From Gemmatimonadota bacterium (GTDB taxonomy: Bacteria > JAAXHH01): a stretch of 64,000 nt of DNA. Where the stretch lies: assembly GCA_026705925.1 (NCBI GenBank), contig JAPOZT010000015.1, forward strand, positions 124,001 to 188,000. Reading direction: 5' to 3'. Of this stretch, positions 33,920-42,025 are shown in pieces. The translations under genes and the position numbers were made by a program. The number at the start of each line of letters is the position of its first letter. The first letter of the stretch is position 1. The notes below the pieces were generated by a model. It had not been told where the DNA came from, ran no database searches, and saw only the letters and a list, made by a program, of their open reading frames with translations.

Positions 33920-35034
33920 GGCTTGGCCTCCATGGGCGTGACGAGCCGGCCGATGCCCTCGATCTCCATTTCCACCACGTCGCCCGGCTGGAGGTATTCG
34001 GGCGGATTCCTCGCTCGGCCCACACCGTCCGGCGTGCCCGTAGCGATCACGTCGCCCGGATAGAGGGTCTGGACGGAGGTCAGATACCGGATCATGTGCG
34101 CTTCATCGTAGATCATGTAGCTGGTGTTACTGTCCTGCTTGATCACGCCGTTGACCCAGGTCTTTATGCCGAGGTCGTCATGCTGGATGAACTCCTTGGG
34201 CACGATGTACGGGCCAAAAGGCGCGGCGCGGTCGCTGCTCTTGCTGTTGAACCAGTTCGGACCGGGGAACATGCGGTTGATCGGCTTCAGTCCTGAGCCG
34301 CCCCGGCGGCTGACGTCGAATATGATGCTGTAGCCGAAGACATAGTCGTGGGCGTTTTCGAGGGTCAGGTCCAGGGCCGGCCGGCCGATAATGATGGCCA
34401 GCTCGACTTCCCAGTCGATGTTCACGTCCTTCGGCACGTAATAAGGTTCGCCCGGATCGATGATGGTGGACCTTGGCGACTTGGCGAAGAAATAGGGTTC
34501 TTCGGCATCCACGTCCACTTCAACGGCGGAGAAACCCGCGCCCCCGATGGCCGATTCTTCCATCTCGTCCGCGTGGGCCCGGTAATTCGCCGCGGCCGCC
34601 AGCAGGTTGTAGGGATACTTGATCGGCGCCTTGAAAGAGACGTCCTCCGGATCGAACACGAAGGGCAGGTCCGGGTTCGTCAGGCGATTTTCCGCTCCCA
34701 TGTAGTTCGCGATCGTGTACATGCGGTTGGCAACGGCGTCGTACTGCTCGATCAGCGCGCGCATTTCCATTGGAATGGATACCACGGGCAATCCAAGCTG
34801 CCGGGTGACGTAGGCGTTCGCCTCGTGCAGGTCCATCAGCCTTTCCTGGTCCGCCTTGTCCGCCCGGACTGCCATGCCGATGCGGATCGTTCCCGTGGCC
34901 TCGAAGGTGGCGAGCTTGAAGGGCGTGTCCGGCTGGTCCGATACCTGGGACCGGGCCGAGCCGGGTGAAGCCAGCCATAACGCTACGCCTATGAACAGGA
35001 CGGCGGCCGGCAGAAATCGTATCCGGTACGACAT
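33916..35034 (-). CDS. Exported fumarylacetoacetate hydrolase-family protein
   Basis: A 372-residue protein with an N-terminal hydrophobic signal (FLPAAVLFIGVALWLASPGSA) ahead of an FAH-type domain. The metal-binding signature reads NIDWEVELAIIIGRPAL, preceded by FAKSPRSTIIDPGEP and followed by YVFGYSIIFDVSRR and PGDVIATGTPDGVGRARNPP. Family enzymes hydrolyse or decarboxylate 2-oxo-acids with a divalent metal and are normally cytoplasmic. An exported version is unusual. GGAGGATG lies just before ATG 35034. It heads an operon with the LVIVD lipoprotein. Confidence 0.9.
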   Translation of the reverse strand: MSYRIRFLPAAVLFIGVALWLASPGSARSQVSDQPDTPFKLATFEATGTIRIGMAVRADKADQERLMDLHEANAYVTRQLGLPVVSIPMEMRALIEQYDAVANRMYTIANYMGAENRLTNPDLPFVFDPEDVSFKAPIKYPYNLLAAAANYRAHADEMEESAIGGAGFSAVEVDVDAEEPYFFAKSPRSTIIDPGEPYYVPKDVNIDWEVELAIIIGRPALDLTLENAHDYVFGYSIIFDVSRRGGSGLKPINRMFPGPNWFNSKSSDRAAPFGPYIVPKEFIQHDDLGIKTWVNGVIKQDSNTSYMIYDEAHMIRYLTSVQTLYPGDVIATGTPDGVGRARNPPEYLQPGDVVEMEIEGIGRLVTPMEAKP

Positions 35035-35200
35035 GGTAGCATCCTCCTAGATGACCGGTTGATCAGGGCACGTCCGAATCTTCGGGCCAAGACTGCGCGC
35101 CAGATCGCGATATTTCGGATTCGGCGACCTGCCGGAGCATCCGGCCGGTAAGTCGCGAGGTAACGGGGTACGGAAACGAACAGGTAGGATGGATATGCTG

Positions 35201-35222
35201 GATTTCTGTTGTCTGAGAAATC
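35201..35222 (-). terminator. Hairpin downstream of the tRNA-Pro pair
   Basis: GATTTCT (35201-35207) and AGAAATC (35216-35222) form a 7-bp stem with an 8-base loop, four bases beyond the 3' end of the second tRNA on the minus strand. No U-run follows, so termination is only suggested by position. Confidence 0.4.
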
Positions 35223-35225
35223 GGA

Positions 35226-35300
35226 TCGGGGCGGGGAGATTTGAACTCCCGACCTCCTGCTCCCGAAGCAGGCGCGCTGACCGGGCTGCGCTACGCCCCG
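35226..35300 (-). tRNA. tRNA-Pro (anticodon CGG)
   Basis: Cloverleaf on the minus strand: acceptor CGGGGCG/CGCCCCG, anticodon loop TTCGGGA with CGG at 34-36, and T-arm GGGAG-TTCAAAT-CTCCC. The 3' CCA is not encoded. It reads CCG codons, and follows the GGG tRNA in the same transcript by 49 bases. Confidence 0.95.
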
Positions 35301-35349
35301 ATGTATGACCAATCAAGGGACAAGGGCCCGGTGGGCTGCCTTGCCGGAA

Positions 35350-35423
35350 TCGGGGCGACTGGATTTGAACCAGCGACCACCAGCCCCCCATGCTGGTGCG
35401 CTACCTGACTGCGCTACGCCCCG
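35350..35423 (-). tRNA. tRNA-Pro (anticodon GGG)
   Basis: Cloverleaf on the minus strand with the same acceptor CGGGGCG/CGCCCCG as its neighbour, anticodon loop ATGGGGG (GGG at 34-36) between CCAGC/GCTGG, and T-loop TTCAAAT. CCA is not encoded. A 7-bp inverted repeat (CCCCGAA-AAC-TTCGGGG, 35419-35435) overlaps its 5' end and upstream flank. Confidence 0.95.
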
Positions 35424-35438
35424 AAAACTTCGGGGTAT

Positions 35439-35467
35439 AATGTATGCCGAGGAGGGGCTTCGGGCAA
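35439..35467 (-). promoter_or_regulatory. Promoter of the tRNA-Pro pair
   Basis: On the minus strand TTGCCC (35462-35467), a 17-base spacer and TACATT (35439-35444) lie 15 bases before the first tRNA. It is an acceptable sigma70 match placed correctly for a tRNA operon. Confidence 0.5.
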
Positions 35468-35470
35468 GGG

Positions 35471-36418
35471 TTATTTTGGCGACTGACGCACGGTCCCGCA
35501 CGATCCCATGCGGCTCCGAGCCTGCTCGACGAACCAGTGATGATCGGCGCGAATCAGGGATTCGTCCCGTTCTTCCGTGGCGAGAAAGTCGAGTTTATTT
35601 GCCATGCGAAACGCCGTATAGACATCCCACCAGGGAAGGCATCCGGAGTCTACGGGATTCAGGGACTCGTAGTGGCGAGTGAAGGTATCCATGATTTCGG
35701 CGCCGTAGAGCATCAGGATCTCGAACCGCGCATTCGATACGTCGAAGAGCGGGTCCCCCCGCCGGGTGTCCTCCCAGTCGATGACCGCCGTGAGATGTCC
35801 ATCCTTCCAGAGGGTATTCCCCGGCCAGTAGTCGCCGTGCAGGACGACCGGCGTATTGTTGCGGGGGAGTGGCCAGCACGGCGCGAGCATTTCGATCAGT
35901 TCACGTTCGCCCGCGCAAACACCGGGCGTTTCCTCCGTCCTTCCGATTGCCGAAGCGCAGTCATCCTCCACCTGTAGCAGAAAGGAAAGATCCAGACCGG
36001 CCGTATCCATTCGGTGGATCCTGGCCAGTTCGCGGGCCATCTGCGTCACGTATTCCGCCGGGTCTGCGGGCTTCAGGTCAGTCTTGCCTTCCGCATATTC
36101 CAGCACCAGGGAGGGCGTGGGAAAAAGGGGATCCGTCGTGTCGAGGTAAACCGGCGCGGGCGTAGCCAGCCCTGCTGCGTGGGTCAGTTGCAGCACTTGG
36201 AACTCGTCCGCGGCCACGTTCGGGTTCTGCTGGAGATCCACGTGCCCGTGCAGCCGGTGAATGAGCTTTCTCACCGTACCGTCACCGGCTACGAGTTCCA
36301 GGACGGTCACATCGGCCGAGTAGCCGCCGGGTAGACTGCGGTGGCTCTTCAACCTGGCTTGCGGATCGAATCGATGGACGAGCTTCTCGAACCGGTTGTA
36401 TTCGTCGACGGATTCCAT
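35471..36418 (-). CDS. Aminoglycoside phosphotransferase-family (APH) kinase
   Basis: A 315-residue protein-kinase-like fold enzyme. The catalytic loop is VVLHGDYWPGNTLWKDG with D196 as base and N201 as metal ligand, and the metal-binding D214 is in VIDWEDTRRGDP. The N-lobe has the nucleotide-binding region RSLPGGYSADVTVLEL and LIHRLHGHVD. Many members phosphorylate small alcohols such as homoserine, choline or fructosamines rather than antibiotics, so a resistance role is not implied. The ATG at 36418 lies 10 bases after the sulfatase stop, the last gene of a five-gene minus-strand operon. Confidence 0.88.
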   Translation of the reverse strand: MESVDEYNRFEKLVHRFDPQARLKSHRSLPGGYSADVTVLELVAGDGTVRKLIHRLHGHVDLQQNPNVAADEFQVLQLTHAAGLATPAPVYLDTTDPLFPTPSLVLEYAEGKTDLKPADPAEYVTQMARELARIHRMDTAGLDLSFLLQVEDDCASAIGRTEETPGVCAGERELIEMLAPCWPLPRNNTPVVLHGDYWPGNTLWKDGHLTAVIDWEDTRRGDPLFDVSNARFEILMLYGAEIMDTFTRHYESLNPVDSGCLPWWDVYTAFRMANKLDFLATEERDESLIRADHHWFVEQARSRMGSCGTVRQSPK

Positions 36419-36428
36419 GGACGTTTCT

Positions 36429-37877
36429 CTATTCCCCGGGGTAGTCAATGGTCCACTTACCCTCGAGGTTCCCGCTGCCGCCCGACTGGCTCCAGACGGC
36501 GATCACGTTTTCCGGAGCGTGGTTTTCCGCCAGGTGGGCCAGGAACAGGGCATGCAGATCATCCAGGGTGGCTTCGTTGCCGTCGGCGATGTTCTGCTGG
36601 GCCAGGCAGTCCTTCTGCAGGTCGTAGAGCTCGGGTCGCCCGTCTGCTCCGACCGGTGCGTAGCCCCAACGGTCCGTAACGAGGAAGGGCGTCGTGGCGC
36701 GCCTCGCCAGGCCTCCTGACGGGTCCGCCAGGTGGCAGCCGCTTACCGCGTACTCGCGGTGGGTGGCCCGGCCTTCCAGCACGGCGCCGGCAAAGGAGAC
36801 TCCGTCGAAGGGTTTCGGCGGGTCCACTGTGACGCCCGCCAGGTCGCAGAGACTCGGGAACAGGTCGATCGTCTGCGTAATCAGGGGAAGTTGCGCCCCG
36901 CGGGGCACGCCGCCGCCGGCCAGCATCAGCATGACGTGGCCGATCTCCGGGTAGATGGGCCAGAACCTTCCGTCGTCCTCCTGGATGTTGGACTTGCCAG
37001 TCCGATCGTGTTCGCCGATGGACATGCCGTGGTCCGACATGACGGTCACGATGGTATCGTCCCAAAGACCCAGGTCGTCGATCTTCTTCAGGACCTGGCC
37101 GATATGGCGGTCCACCAGTTCTGTCTCCGCGGCGTAATGGGCCCACAGGTTATGCAGTTCCTCCGGCGTGTAGGCCGATGACGGTCCGTAGTTCGGATGC
37201 AGCATGGGCGGTCCCGTGTAATCGGGGTCGTAACGCCGCACCATGTATTCCGGCGGATCCCAGGGTTCGTGGGGATCGAAGAAGTCCACCCACAGGAAGA
37301 CCGGGCCGGATTCCGCGTTTTCCTCGAGCCATCGAACGGCGGTCTGCGCGGTCTGCGCGGAGAAGACGTCGGATTCGTACCGGTAGTAGTGGTTGATCCA
37401 GCGGTGTTGGTTGACGAGCGTATGGCCCCGATAGCGCGGGTGTACGCGGGTCTTGTCGTCCTGGACGACGCGTTCTACGGGGTCGTTGAGGTGGAGCAGC
37501 GGTTTGTCGCCCTCCTGCCCCCGGTTCTGGTACGCCGCGTCGAAGCCATCGGTGAAACGGGCCTTGAACAGGTGGGGACAGTCGCAGATCAGTTGCGTGG
37601 CGTAACCTTGTTCGCCGAGCATCCTGCCCGCATGGTTGGGCCCGCTCAGGTCGATGGGCTGCCAGCCGTAATGGGGCCAACCGGTGACCCCCGTCGCGAA
37701 ATCGGTGCGATGGGGGATCGTGGGGAAACTGCCCATGTGGGCCTTTGTGATCTCCGTCGCCCGTTCCGCGGCGAAACGGTCCAGTTCGGGCGTACGCACG
37801 GGCCGTACCGCGCGGTTTCCCAGGTTGTCGTGGCGGAAGGTATCCGTAATGAGTACGACGATGTTCTTCGGCATCAT
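36429..37877 (-). CDS. Sulfatase-family hydrolase with Thr at the formylglycine position
   Basis: A 482-residue alkaline-phosphatase-superfamily protein. The metal-binding start IVVLITDTFRHDNLG and the SDHGMSIGEHDRTGKSN block are typical of sulfatases. However, the modification motif C/S-x-P-x-R reads T53-I-P-H-R57 within GSFPTIPHRTDFATG. Because Thr cannot become formylglycine, the protein may use Thr directly, as nucleotide pyrophosphatases of the superfamily do, or act on another ester. No signal peptide, so probably cytoplasmic. It follows the metallophosphoesterase by 35 bases in the operon. Confidence 0.88.
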   Translation of the reverse strand: MMPKNIVVLITDTFRHDNLGNRAVRPVRTPELDRFAAERATEITKAHMGSFPTIPHRTDFATGVTGWPHYGWQPIDLSGPNHAGRMLGEQGYATQLICDCPHLFKARFTDGFDAAYQNRGQEGDKPLLHLNDPVERVVQDDKTRVHPRYRGHTLVNQHRWINHYYRYESDVFSAQTAQTAVRWLEENAESGPVFLWVDFFDPHEPWDPPEYMVRRYDPDYTGPPMLHPNYGPSSAYTPEELHNLWAHYAAETELVDRHIGQVLKKIDDLGLWDDTIVTVMSDHGMSIGEHDRTGKSNIQEDDGRFWPIYPEIGHVMLMLAGGGVPRGAQLPLITQTIDLFPSLCDLAGVTVDPPKPFDGVSFAGAVLEGRATHREYAVSGCHLADPSGGLARRATTPFLVTDRWGYAPVGADGRPELYDLQKDCLAQQNIADGNEATLDDLHALFLAHLAENHAPENVIAVWSQSGGSGNLEGKWTIDYPGE

Positions 37878-37912
37878 GATCCTTTCATGAATGGGGATGG
37901 CGATCTATGCGT

Positions 37913-38839
37913 TCAGCCGTCGATCTCGCATTCTTCCAGGTAACGGTCCACCGACGCCTTCAGCGATAACTCACCGTCCATAACCCGTTCTTCGTAGGCG
38001 CGGTACCAACCCGGTATCAGGGACCGGGCCTCGCGGAACTCGGCGAGGATAAGCCTGGCGAAATCGCCGCTGTCCTCCAGGTAGCCGGATTCGTGAAAGC
38101 GCGCGATCGCCCGTTCGCGGTCGTAGTCAAGCCGGATGAGCTCCGCCTTCCACGCACCGGCCTCGAACGTCATCTGGGCGTAGGCCGCGCGGGGGTCCCG
38201 GTCGAATGGCGCGCCCACCGCGCCCACGTTGACGACCAGGGCGTCGTCCACGGTCCGGATCAGGGGTCGGTGCGTATGTCCCACCACCAGCACCTTAGGT
38301 GCCGGTGCGATTTTCTCGCGCAGCGATGCTTCGGTGTCATCGGGGAAGATCCCTTTGCGGTCTCCCAGCATGGAAGCGTGCACCATGCGGAATTCGTTCC
38401 CCGCCTCATCGGTCATGGACCACTGAAAGGGCAGTGCTTCCAGGCGTTCGACCAGGCTGTCCGTGCGGTTCGGTCCGGTCTCGCTTACCGGGCGGTCCGT
38501 CCTCGCCGGCCCAGTCTGACCCGCCTGTCCAGTCTGCCCGGCCAACTGATCGTACGTCCACTTCGCATGCCGGATGATCTCGAATTCGGGACCGCGGTCG
38601 GGCAGGTTTCCGCTTCCGTACTTCAGCACGTACCGCTCGTGGTTCCCGTAAATCATGCCCCAGTCTTCCGCCATGGCACGGCTCACAACGCGTTCGGTGC
38701 ACTCGCGGGGTTTGGGTCCCCGGTTGATGATGTCGCCCGCGCAGAGGATCCCGTCGGGACGCCAGCGGTCGATATGGTCCAGGACGGTTTCCAGTGCGTC
38801 CAGGTTGCTGTGCACGTCGGCGAAAACGGCGATCTTCAT
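37913..38839 (-). CDS. Calcineurin-like metallophosphoesterase
   Basis: A 308-residue cytoplasmic phosphoesterase. The di-metal motifs are present in order: FADVHSNLDALE, CAGDIINRGPKP, IYGNHERYVLKYG, and later VVGHTHRPLIR with VVNVGAVGAPFDRDPRAAY. This is the YfcE/DeoD-neighbour type used on phosphodiesters or nucleotides; the substrate is unknown. A low-complexity insert of about 35 residues (GQTGQAGQTGPARTDRP) between motifs III and IV is encoded by short direct repeats. It lies 5 bases after the DMFase-like gene. Confidence 0.9.
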   Translation of the reverse strand: MKIAVFADVHSNLDALETVLDHIDRWRPDGILCAGDIINRGPKPRECTERVVSRAMAEDWGMIYGNHERYVLKYGSGNLPDRGPEFEIIRHAKWTYDQLAGQTGQAGQTGPARTDRPVSETGPNRTDSLVERLEALPFQWSMTDEAGNEFRMVHASMLGDRKGIFPDDTEASLREKIAPAPKVLVVGHTHRPLIRTVDDALVVNVGAVGAPFDRDPRAAYAQMTFEAGAWKAELIRLDYDRERAIARFHESGYLEDSGDFARLILAEFREARSLIPGWYRAYEERVMDGELSLKASVDRYLEECEIDG

Positions 38840-38844
38840 GGTGA

Positions 38845-41118
38845 TCAGGGCTGTCCGGGCCGACCGGATCGACAGGATCGACCGGACCGATCAGGCCAAG
38901 GCCGACCTGTGGGTTCGTCGGCCAGGAACCGGCGCAGCACGTTGGACACGATCCTGGAAATGTCGTTGTCGGCATCCTTGTGCAGCAGGCTGCCGCAGAA
39001 GGTGATGGATCCCGTCGAAAAAAGCTGGCTGCCGGAGTCCGACTGCTGATACACCATATCCGCCCGGATCAGTTTGTCGGGCGGTTCCCCGGACCAGGTC
39101 GTGATGTGGGTGAGCAGCTCTTCGGGTACGGGTATGAAGGATTCGTGGTGGTTTTCGGAACTCGCGATGACGCGGGTGTTTTCGGGGGTGCCCAGCCGGT
39201 AGTCGGCCCGGTCTAGTTCGAACCCGGCGGCGCCGTTTCCGCTGAACCCGTAATCGCCCACGGTCTCGCCCTCCACCCCCTCGAAGATCCACGCGGTCTC
39301 CGGGTTGACGCGGGCGTCCGGGTCGATGCGATAGTACGATCCATGGAAATTGCCCTGGGCCGAAAACCCCACGCCGGCGAGCTGCTGCGGGGGGCGGTTG
39401 TTCCGGCGCCAGAGTCCGCCGTAACCGCCGTCAAAGGCCTGGAAATACTCGCCCGGTTCGGCCGCCCAGGCCCGTATGCCGCCTTCATTCCGACGGATTT
39501 CGAGGGTCCCGTTGCCCTCCGGGTGGACGGCGATGCGCCAGTAGAACCCGTTTCCCCCCAGGTACATGAAGTGGCCGCCCTGTTCCCGGAACTGCCGCAG
39601 GGCGTCGAGCGTGCGCGGCGTATGGTATTCCGGATGGGAACCCGTGGTTACGGCGCGGTAGCCTTTGATGGCCTCGATACCGTCATCGTGCAGTTCCTGG
39701 TCGGTGATGATGTCGAAGAGGATGCCCTTTTTCTCAAGCCACGCGTACAGGTGGGTGTCTGCCTGCAGATGCCTCAGCCCCGAGCAGTCGCCTTCCGTGG
39801 CGCCGAAGGTGATGTAGCCCGGGCGGAGCGAGAACAGGGGGCGCCTGTGGTTGGCGTGGCAGATGCCGCTGCCGTCTCCGTGAAAGTTGTAGGTGGAGAG
39901 CCCGTATTCCGGGTGAACGGCGGGATTCCAGGGATAGGCGTTCCATTCGCCGATCCGCTCAAGCCAGGAAGGATGGAAATTAGGACGGGCGTGATTTCCG
40001 TAGACGGTATAGGTGAAGGTGGACGCAAGGACGCAGAGATCCGCCTTAGGCCTGCCCCGCGGCGCGCAGACGTAGAACGGAATCATGTCCTCGTGTTCGC
40101 CGCACCGGATGCGGGCCGCGTAGAGTCCCGATCGCATGCCGTCCGGGATCGTGAAGGTGAAATCGGTCTCCCAGCCGAAGTCGTAGATGTCGTCGTCGTG
40201 GAAGTGGATGGCGCCGTACTGTTCCGGTGCGTGCTTCCAGGACATTTCCTCGCCGGTCCAGCGGGAACCGGTCATGGCACGGGCCGGCATGTTGATCAGG
40301 TGGCCGTGCATTCCATGCGGTCCAACATCCACGATTCGGGTCGAACTCGTGTCACGGGCAAAGTCCCACAGCGCCCATGCGCCTGGATGGTTACTGACGT
40401 CGTATTCCAGGTGGTCGGTTTCTTCCACCGGGATGTCGACGAGGGAAGGCGCTTCGATCTTTCCATTGAAGTGGCCGTGAACGGGATCGCCGTCCTGTCC
40501 ACCGATGATGATCCGGTCCAGGTCGCCCAGGGGAACGGGGCCGACGGCCTCAACCGTGATATTGGACGGTCCGGGAGGTGCGTGGACTGCCCGGAATCCC
40601 ACACTCACCGTCCCGCTTCCGGCATCGTAGCTCGCCCACACCCGGTACCATTGCCGGGTCTTGATCGGCTCGCTTCGACAGGTAACACGGGTCACCTGGT
40701 TCGTCGATGAACGGACGAAGGCGGTCAAGGCGCCGCGATCCAGGCAGAGGCTGAGGACCGGCTTCTTCTCGCTGTCGCCGCAACTGACGATGCCCTGCCC
40801 CGCCTTCTCGGGGGTCGTGGGCCATATCGTGGAGGTGAGGGTGAGGCCGCCGGCCGGGCGGAAGCGACCGTCAAGAGGGATGACGGCGTGTGAGCCCGGG
40901 TGAAACGGCTGAGACCTGGAGGGGAATTCCCCTCCGAAAGGCAGGCCGGCTTCCTCCAGCTGAAGCCCAGGACCGGCGGGATTGGGATCGGCACATATCA
41001 CCCGAACGAGGCTGGCCCGATAGGGTTCCACGGCCGCGCTGCTGACCTTGAAGGCGATCTCGTCGTCGGGCCGGCCGGACAACCGGTCGGCGTAACCCAG
41101 CAGGGGAATGTCGGACAT
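38845..41118 (-). CDS. N,N-dimethylformamidase beta-subunit-like protein
   Basis: A 757-residue protein resembling the large subunit of DMFase, an iron enzyme that hydrolyses dimethylformamide. The N-terminal half has a LamG-like beta-sandwich (WYRVWASYDAGSGTVSVGF, IIIGGQDGDPVHGHFNGKIE). The central and C-terminal part carries family text: STFTYTVYGNHARPNF, GHFMYLGGNGFYWRIAVHP, and LITDQELHDDGIEAIKGYRA-like (IITDQELHDDGIEAIKGYR). No small subunit gene is adjacent, so a real DMFase reaction is doubtful. It starts at the shared TGATG with the PhyH gene. The last residues (GRPWPDRSGRSCRSGRPGQP) are repeat-derived. Confidence 0.85.
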   Translation of the reverse strand: MSDIPLLGYADRLSGRPDDEIAFKVSSAAVEPYRASLVRVICADPNPAGPGLQLEEAGLPFGGEFPSRSQPFHPGSHAVIPLDGRFRPAGGLTLTSTIWPTTPEKAGQGIVSCGDSEKKPVLSLCLDRGALTAFVRSSTNQVTRVTCRSEPIKTRQWYRVWASYDAGSGTVSVGFRAVHAPPGPSNITVEAVGPVPLGDLDRIIIGGQDGDPVHGHFNGKIEAPSLVDIPVEETDHLEYDVSNHPGAWALWDFARDTSSTRIVDVGPHGMHGHLINMPARAMTGSRWTGEEMSWKHAPEQYGAIHFHDDDIYDFGWETDFTFTIPDGMRSGLYAARIRCGEHEDMIPFYVCAPRGRPKADLCVLASTFTYTVYGNHARPNFHPSWLERIGEWNAYPWNPAVHPEYGLSTYNFHGDGSGICHANHRRPLFSLRPGYITFGATEGDCSGLRHLQADTHLYAWLEKKGILFDIITDQELHDDGIEAIKGYRAVTTGSHPEYHTPRTLDALRQFREQGGHFMYLGGNGFYWRIAVHPEGNGTLEIRRNEGGIRAWAAEPGEYFQAFDGGYGGLWRRNNRPPQQLAGVGFSAQGNFHGSYYRIDPDARVNPETAWIFEGVEGETVGDYGFSGNGAAGFELDRADYRLGTPENTRVIASSENHHESFIPVPEELLTHITTWSGEPPDKLIRADMVYQQSDSGSQLFSTGSITFCGSLLHKDADNDISRIVSNVLRRFLADEPTGRPWPDRSGRSCRSGRPGQP
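38862..38895. repeat. 9-nt tandem repeat at the 3' end of the DMFase-like gene
   Basis: Units GACCGGATC (38862-38870), GACAGGATC (38871-38879), GACCGGACC (38880-38888) and a partial GATCAGG encode the Arg/Gly-rich tail, 15 bases before the stop. Confidence 0.75.
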
Positions 41119-41930
41119 CAGTTACCCGGGAGCAGTTCGTCGCCTTCTCGCCGTTCGCGGTACCCGCAGACCATGAGGCCCGGCCGTCCGAAACTCTGAC
41201 CGTACTCCTGCCGGTTGTCCGGATTCCGGTAACCCATGCGCACGAGCCTGCGGGGCTTTTTCGTCTGGTTGATGTAGGAACCGTGCACCGTGTCGATGCA
41301 GAAGATGACCACGTCGCCGGCCCGGGCCGGTACGGCCACGGTGTCTTCCAGCCTGTACTCGTCGGTCGGCAGATGGGGCGCGCAGGGACCTTCTTCCGAT
41401 TCCGTGATATGCTGCAGATGACCGGACTTGTGCGATCCCGCCAGGAAGCGGATTTCGCCGTTTTCGTGACGGGTGTCGTCCAGGTGGACGAGTACGTCGA
41501 TGTACCGGCCGTCGTGATGGCCGTAGAAGGGGTTGTCCTGGTGCAGGGGAAAGGGATGTCCGGTCTGGGGCGGCTTGATGTGCAGCGTGGTGTGGTGCAG
41601 CTCCACGTTCGGCCCCAGCAACTGGGACAGGGCCTCGACCAGCCGAGGATTGGCGACAGCCCGCGACCAGGCCTGGGAATAGAAGTGCAGGTCGTGCATG
41701 GCCGTCAGTTTGGATTTGGCCTCCGTCTCCGGATCCATGTAGGCCAGGCGCCAGGGACCGTTCCATCCCGGGCTCGTGAACGCCCAGTCCTCGACGAGCC
41801 GGTCCATCTGATCCGACAGTTCTGCCGTCTCTTCCGGTGTGAATACCTCCGGGATGTGGAGAAACCCATTTTTATGATAGAACGAAATCTGCTCGTCGCT
41901 CAGCACGGTTTGTTCCATGACCATGGTCAT
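41118..41930 (-). CDS. Phytanoyl-CoA dioxygenase-family (PhyH) oxygenase
   Basis: A 270-residue Fe(II)/2-oxoglutarate-dependent oxygenase. The metal triad fits: H130 and D132 in PFPLHQDNPFYG and H216 in CIDTVHGSYINQTKKP, with R227/R228 after it for 2-oxoglutarate. GEIRFLAGSHKSGHLQHI is also family-typical. AAGGAG lies 9 bases before ATG 41930. PhyH homologues are expanded in planctomycetes, Latescibacterota and Poribacteria; substrates are mostly unknown. It heads the operon and its stop shares a base with the next start (TGATG). Confidence 0.93.
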   Translation of the reverse strand: MTMVMEQTVLSDEQISFYHKNGFLHIPEVFTPEETAELSDQMDRLVEDWAFTSPGWNGPWRLAYMDPETEAKSKLTAMHDLHFYSQAWSRAVANPRLVEALSQLLGPNVELHHTTLHIKPPQTGHPFPLHQDNPFYGHHDGRYIDVLVHLDDTRHENGEIRFLAGSHKSGHLQHITESEEGPCAPHLPTDEYRLEDTVAVPARAGDVVIFCIDTVHGSYINQTKKPRRLVRMGYRNPDNRQEYGQSFGRPGLMVCGYRERREGDELLPGN

Positions 41931-42025
41931 GTCGGATGCTCCTTGTTCGATGGTCGCGTGCGGGGAGTTGAGGCCATCTCAATGTAGTCATTTCGATCCC
42001 GGCAGGCAATGCTATTTGAAGCGAT

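Noticed and set aside
35226..35423. A duplicated copy of the same tRNA
   Set aside because: The acceptor stems match but the anticodons differ (CGG and GGG), so they read different proline codons.
35471..36418. Antibiotic resistance gene
   Set aside because: APH-fold kinases cover many metabolic kinases, and nothing here, such as mobile elements, points to resistance.
38845..41118. A true dimethylformamidase
   Set aside because: The small subunit gene is absent, and this fold is widespread in genomes without DMF degradation; only family likeness is claimed.
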